Assembly (NCBI GenBank): GCA_903870955.1
Contig: CAIQEX010000064.1
Span: forward strand, 1 to 6,334
Reading direction: 5' to 3'
DNA: 6,334 nt
Origin: an uncultured beta proteobacterium
Lineage (GTDB): Bacteria > Pseudomonadota > Gammaproteobacteria > Burkholderiales > Burkholderiaceae_C
Position numbers and translations under genes: made by a program. The stretch's first letter is position 1; each line of letters begins with the position of its first letter. This document shows, piece by piece, positions 1-6,334 of the stretch. The notes under the pieces are model-generated. The model had not been told where the DNA came from. It saw nothing but the letters and a program-made list of their open reading frames with translations, and made no database searches.

Positions 1-4029
<4,029 letters not shown>

Positions 4030-4055
<26 letters not shown>

Positions 4056-5649
4056 CGTAGAGTGTCTCCACAGTGATGGTGGCAACGCCTTGCTCCAGGG
4101 CGTAACGCTCGGTGTTCCGGCGCGCCTTGCCGCGCACGAAGAACGGAATCTTTCCGAGTTCTTTTTCTGCCGCAGGCGTCCACTGCGCAACCTGGACGGT
4201 CTGCGTTACGCTGGTCTGCGCCGCAGTGGCCACCGTCGCAACACTGGCGGAATCTGCCGTGCTGGCCGGAGCCACCGGTTCTGCCGTTGCTGGAGCCCGG
4301 GCAGACTCCGTGGCACTTTGGCGCGTGGCACCCAGGTGCGAGGGGGCTGCCCCTTCGTGGAATTCAAAGTCTTCGCGGAACATGCCCAGCAGGTGCTCTT
4401 CCAGACCCATCATCAGCGGGTGGACCCAGGTGTCAAACAACACGTTGGCTCCTTCAAAACCCATTTGCGGCGAGAAGCGTGCCGGGAAATCCTGCACATG
4501 CACCGGGGCTGAAATCACGGCGCAGGGGATGGCCAGGCGCTTGGCGATGTGGCGCTCCATCTGCGTGCCCAGGATCAACTCGGGTTGCAACGCACGGATC
4601 TGCTCCTCGACCTGCAGGTAGTCGTCGGTGATCAGGGCTTCCACGCCATATTGCTTGGCGGCATCGCGCACCTCGCGCGCAAACTCGCGGCTGTAGGTGC
4701 CCATGCCCGCCACCTCAAAGCCCATCTCGTGGGTGGCAAAGCGCGCCGCCGCAACGACGTGGGTGGCATCGCCAAACAGATACACCCGCTTGCCGGTGAG
4801 GTAGGTGGAGTCCACCGAGCGTGCATACCAGACCGAGCGCAGGCGGCTCTCCAGGTGCTCCGGGACGGTGATATGGGCCAGCGAGGCGACTTCCTGAATA
4901 AAGGCACGTGTGGCCTCCACGCCGATGGGGATGGTCTTGGTAGACGGTTGCTGAAATTGGCGCTGCAACCACTGCGCGGTGGTGTTGCCAATTTCCGGAT
5001 ACAAGACCACGTTGAAATCTGCCTGGCCGAGTTCCTGCAAGTCCTTCACCGACGCATTGAGCGGCGCGACCACCGAGACCTCGACACCAAGGTCCTGCAG
5101 CAGTTGCGTGATTTCGCGCACATCGTCGCGGTGACGGAAACCCAGGGCTGTGGGGCCGAGAATATTGCAGCGCGGCTTGCGCGGCGTGTCCGAGGTTTCT
5201 GCACGCTTAGGCTGCACCAGACGACGCACGAGGTGGTAGAAAGTCTCGGACGCGCCCCAGTTTTCCTTGCGCTGATAGGACGGCAAATCCAGCGCCACCA
5301 CGGGTATGTCCAGCTTCAGTGCCTGGGCCAAACCGCCCGGATCGTCCTGAATCAGTTCGGCCGTGCAGGACGCGCCCACCAGGACTGCGGCAGGCTTGAA
5401 ACGTGCACAGGCGGAGGCCACAGCATCCTTGAAAAGTTGTGCCGTGTCGCCGCCCAGATCGCGGGCCTGGAAGCTGGTGTAGGTGACGGGCGGACGCCGT
5501 GGCAGGCGCTCGATCATGGTGAACAGCAGGTCCGCATAGGTGTCGCCCTGCGGCGAGTGCAGCACGTAATGCACATCGGTCAAAGCGGTGGCGATGCGCA
5601 TGGCACCCACATGTGGCGGGCCTTCGTATGTCCAGAGAGTGAGTTGCAT
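4030..5649 (-). CDS. bchB: BchB, catalytic subunit B of dark-operative protochlorophyllide reductase
   Basis: BchB pairs with BchN in the NifDK-like N2B2 tetramer that receives electrons from BchL and reduces protochlorophyllide to chlorophyllide a. The protein has 539 residues, similar to other BchB (about 510-540). The start [20 protein letters not shown] is the usual family N-terminus. Asp36 (bases 5542-5544) matches the unusual aspartate that, with three BchN cysteines, ligates the [4Fe-4S] cluster in Rhodobacter capsulatus. Asp280, in WYARSVDS, and His384, in APVHVQDF, sit at a constant six-residue offset from the R. capsulatus catalytic residues I recall as Asp274 and His378. Residues 431-489 are a linker rich in Ala, Ser and Thr. 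Residues 490-539 are the small C-terminal PCP-reductase-type domain with [15 protein letters not shown]. The gene begins directly after the bchN stop and overlaps bchH by 26 bases. Only a weak Shine-Dalgarno-like GGTGG precedes it, so its translation probably depends on bchN. Confidence 0.97.
4066..4069 (-). promoter_or_regulatory. Ribosome binding site of bchH, inside the end of bchB
   Basis: On the minus strand GGAG stands ten bases before the ATG at 4055, inside the last codons of bchB. The spacing is a little long, but the site helps choose this start over the upstream open frame. The start lies 26 bases before the bchB stop, so ribosomes finishing bchB pass over it. Confidence 0.55.
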
Positions 5650-5659
5650 CTAGGCCACC
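5647..5659 (-). promoter_or_regulatory. bchN stop / bchB start junction with weak ribosome binding site
   Basis: On the minus strand the bases read GGTGG CC TAG ATG. The bchN amber stop (5650-5652) abuts the bchB ATG (5647-5649) with no base between, and both genes are in the same frame. GGTGG at 5655-5659 is five bases from the ATG and is a poor match to the consensus. This suggests that terminating ribosomes re-initiate on bchB, giving near-equal amounts of the two subunits of the N2B2 tetramer. The coupling is inferred; the base arrangement is read directly. Confidence 0.7.
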
Positions 5660-6334
5660 AGTTTCTGTTTGCGCAGCAGCGGGCGGCTGAAAAGGGCGGC
5701 CAGATCGCCGGCCTGCTCATAGCCCTGAATGGGAGTGAACACCAACTCGATGGACCATTTGGTGGTCAGGCCATCGGCCTCCAGCGGATTGGCCAGACCC
5801 AAACCGCAGATCACCAGATCCGGTTGGTCGGCGTGGCAGCGGTCAAGTTGCGACTCGACATCCTGGCCTTCAGACAGGCGTGTGCCGGCAGGCAAAAGCG
5901 CCAGTTCGGCGGCCATGATCGGGCGGTGCAGGTAGGGCGTGCCGACCTCGCAAAGCGCCATGTGCAACTCGCGGTGCAGAAAGCGCGCCAGTGGAATCTC
6001 AAGCTGCGAATCGGGGAAGAAGAACACCTTCTTGTCCGCTAGCACGGCACGGTGGCGGGCCAGTGACTGTTCGGCGCGCTGGCGCGGTGCGGCGGTGACT
6101 TCGTTGAAGCGGTTGGGCTCTACGTCAAAGGCTGTAGCCGCGGCTTGCAGCCAGCCGGTGGTGCCTTCCGAGCCCAGGGGAAAGGGCGCGTTCAGCCGCT
6201 TCAGTCCGAGCGCATCCAAGCCCTTGGCGGTATCGGCCAAAAAGGGCTGGGCCAGCAGATAAACCGTGTTGGCACCGATGGCGGGAAGTTGGCTGCTGCG
6301 CCGGGGCGGGAAGAAATCAAAGTCGTCGATACCC
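5650..6334 (-). CDS. bchN: BchN, subunit N of dark-operative protochlorophyllide reductase (3' part only)
   Basis: BchN is the NifD-like partner of BchB in the DPOR N2B2 core, which holds the [4Fe-4S] cluster and the protochlorophyllide pocket. The frame is open to the right edge, so this is an internal-to-end fragment of about 228 residues, roughly the C-terminal half of a protein near 425 residues. The first whole codons read GIDDFDFFPPRRSSQLPAIG, a stretch typical of BchN, followed by LLAQPFLADT, KKVFFFPDSQLEIPLARFL and DLVICGLGLANPLEADGLTTKWSIE near the end. The three cluster-ligating cysteines known in the family lie in the missing N-terminal half, so they cannot be checked here. A possible TTG start at 6240 lies inside this conserved sequence and is not the real start. 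The gene ends in TAG directly before bchB. BchY and NifD/NifE are relatives, but the motifs and the bchB neighbour make BchN secure. Confidence 0.96.
   Translation of the reverse strand, partial: GIDDFDFFPPRRSSQLPAIGANTVYLLAQPFLADTAKGLDALGLKRLNAPFPLGSEGTTGWLQAAATAFDVEPNRFNEVTAAPRQRAEQSLARHRAVLADKKVFFFPDSQLEIPLARFLHRELHMALCEVGTPYLHRPIMAAELALLPAGTRLSEGQDVESQLDRCHADQPDLVICGLGLANPLEADGLTTKWSIELVFTPIQGYEQAGDLAALFSRPLLRKQKLVA

Noticed and set aside
4056..4190. A 45-codon upstream extension of the bchH frame
   Set aside because: It overlaps the conserved C-terminal domain of bchB in another frame. Its Arg- and Ser-rich translation is unlike any BchH N-terminus, while the ATG at 4055 has a ribosome binding site and a family-like start.
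4549..6042. A 497-codon plus-strand open frame crossing the bchB-bchN junction
   Set aside because: It is codon-register antisense to both genes, which share a frame; the bchN TAG reads as CTA (Leu) on this strand, so it does not interrupt. No recognisable domain and no credible start context.
5650..6240. A start of bchN at the TTG at 6240
   Set aside because: Conserved BchN sequence continues in frame upstream to the window edge (FPPRRSSQLP and LLAQPF), so this TTG is an internal Leu codon.

Overview
The window is a piece of a bacteriochlorophyll biosynthesis operon from an anoxygenic phototrophic proteobacterium. All coding sequence lies on the minus strand, so transcription runs from right to left. 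In that order the genes are bchN (3' part only), bchB (complete), bchH (complete) and bchL (5' part only). The high GC content (judged by eye), the bchN-B-H-L order typical of purple bacterial bchFNBHLM operons, and the look of the proteins fit a purple bacterium. I lean towards a betaproteobacterium of the Burkholderiales (Rhodoferax/Rubrivivax/Limnohabitans-like). That placement is recollection of family resemblance, not a computed result.

Right end (5650-6334): the last 228 or so codons of bchN. Positions 4030-5649: bchB. Positions 258-4055: bchH. Left end (1-261): the first 87 codons of bchL. There is no intergenic DNA. bchN stops immediately before the bchB start (TAG then ATG). bchB and bchH overlap by 26 bases, and bchH and bchL overlap by 4 bases (ATGA). 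The whole window therefore reads as part of one polycistronic, translationally coupled unit. Its promoter must lie beyond the right edge, and I see no terminator, RNA gene, mobile element or CRISPR array.

BchL, BchN and BchB form dark-operative protochlorophyllide reductase (DPOR), a nitrogenase-like enzyme. The BchL dimer is the ATP-driven reductase, and the BchN2BchB2 tetramer holds a [4Fe-4S] cluster and the substrate site. BchH is the large porphyrin-binding subunit of magnesium chelatase, which commits protoporphyrin IX to bacteriochlorophyll several steps earlier. The visible key residues are intact: the BchL P-loop, BchB Asp36/Asp280/His384, and the BchH GTHG region. No gene looks broken.

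I found no undescribed system here. The points worth a second look are a single in-frame amber codon separating bchN from bchB, a four-cysteine motif in BchH that could hold an iron-sulfur cluster, and a low-complexity linker before the C-terminal domain of BchB.
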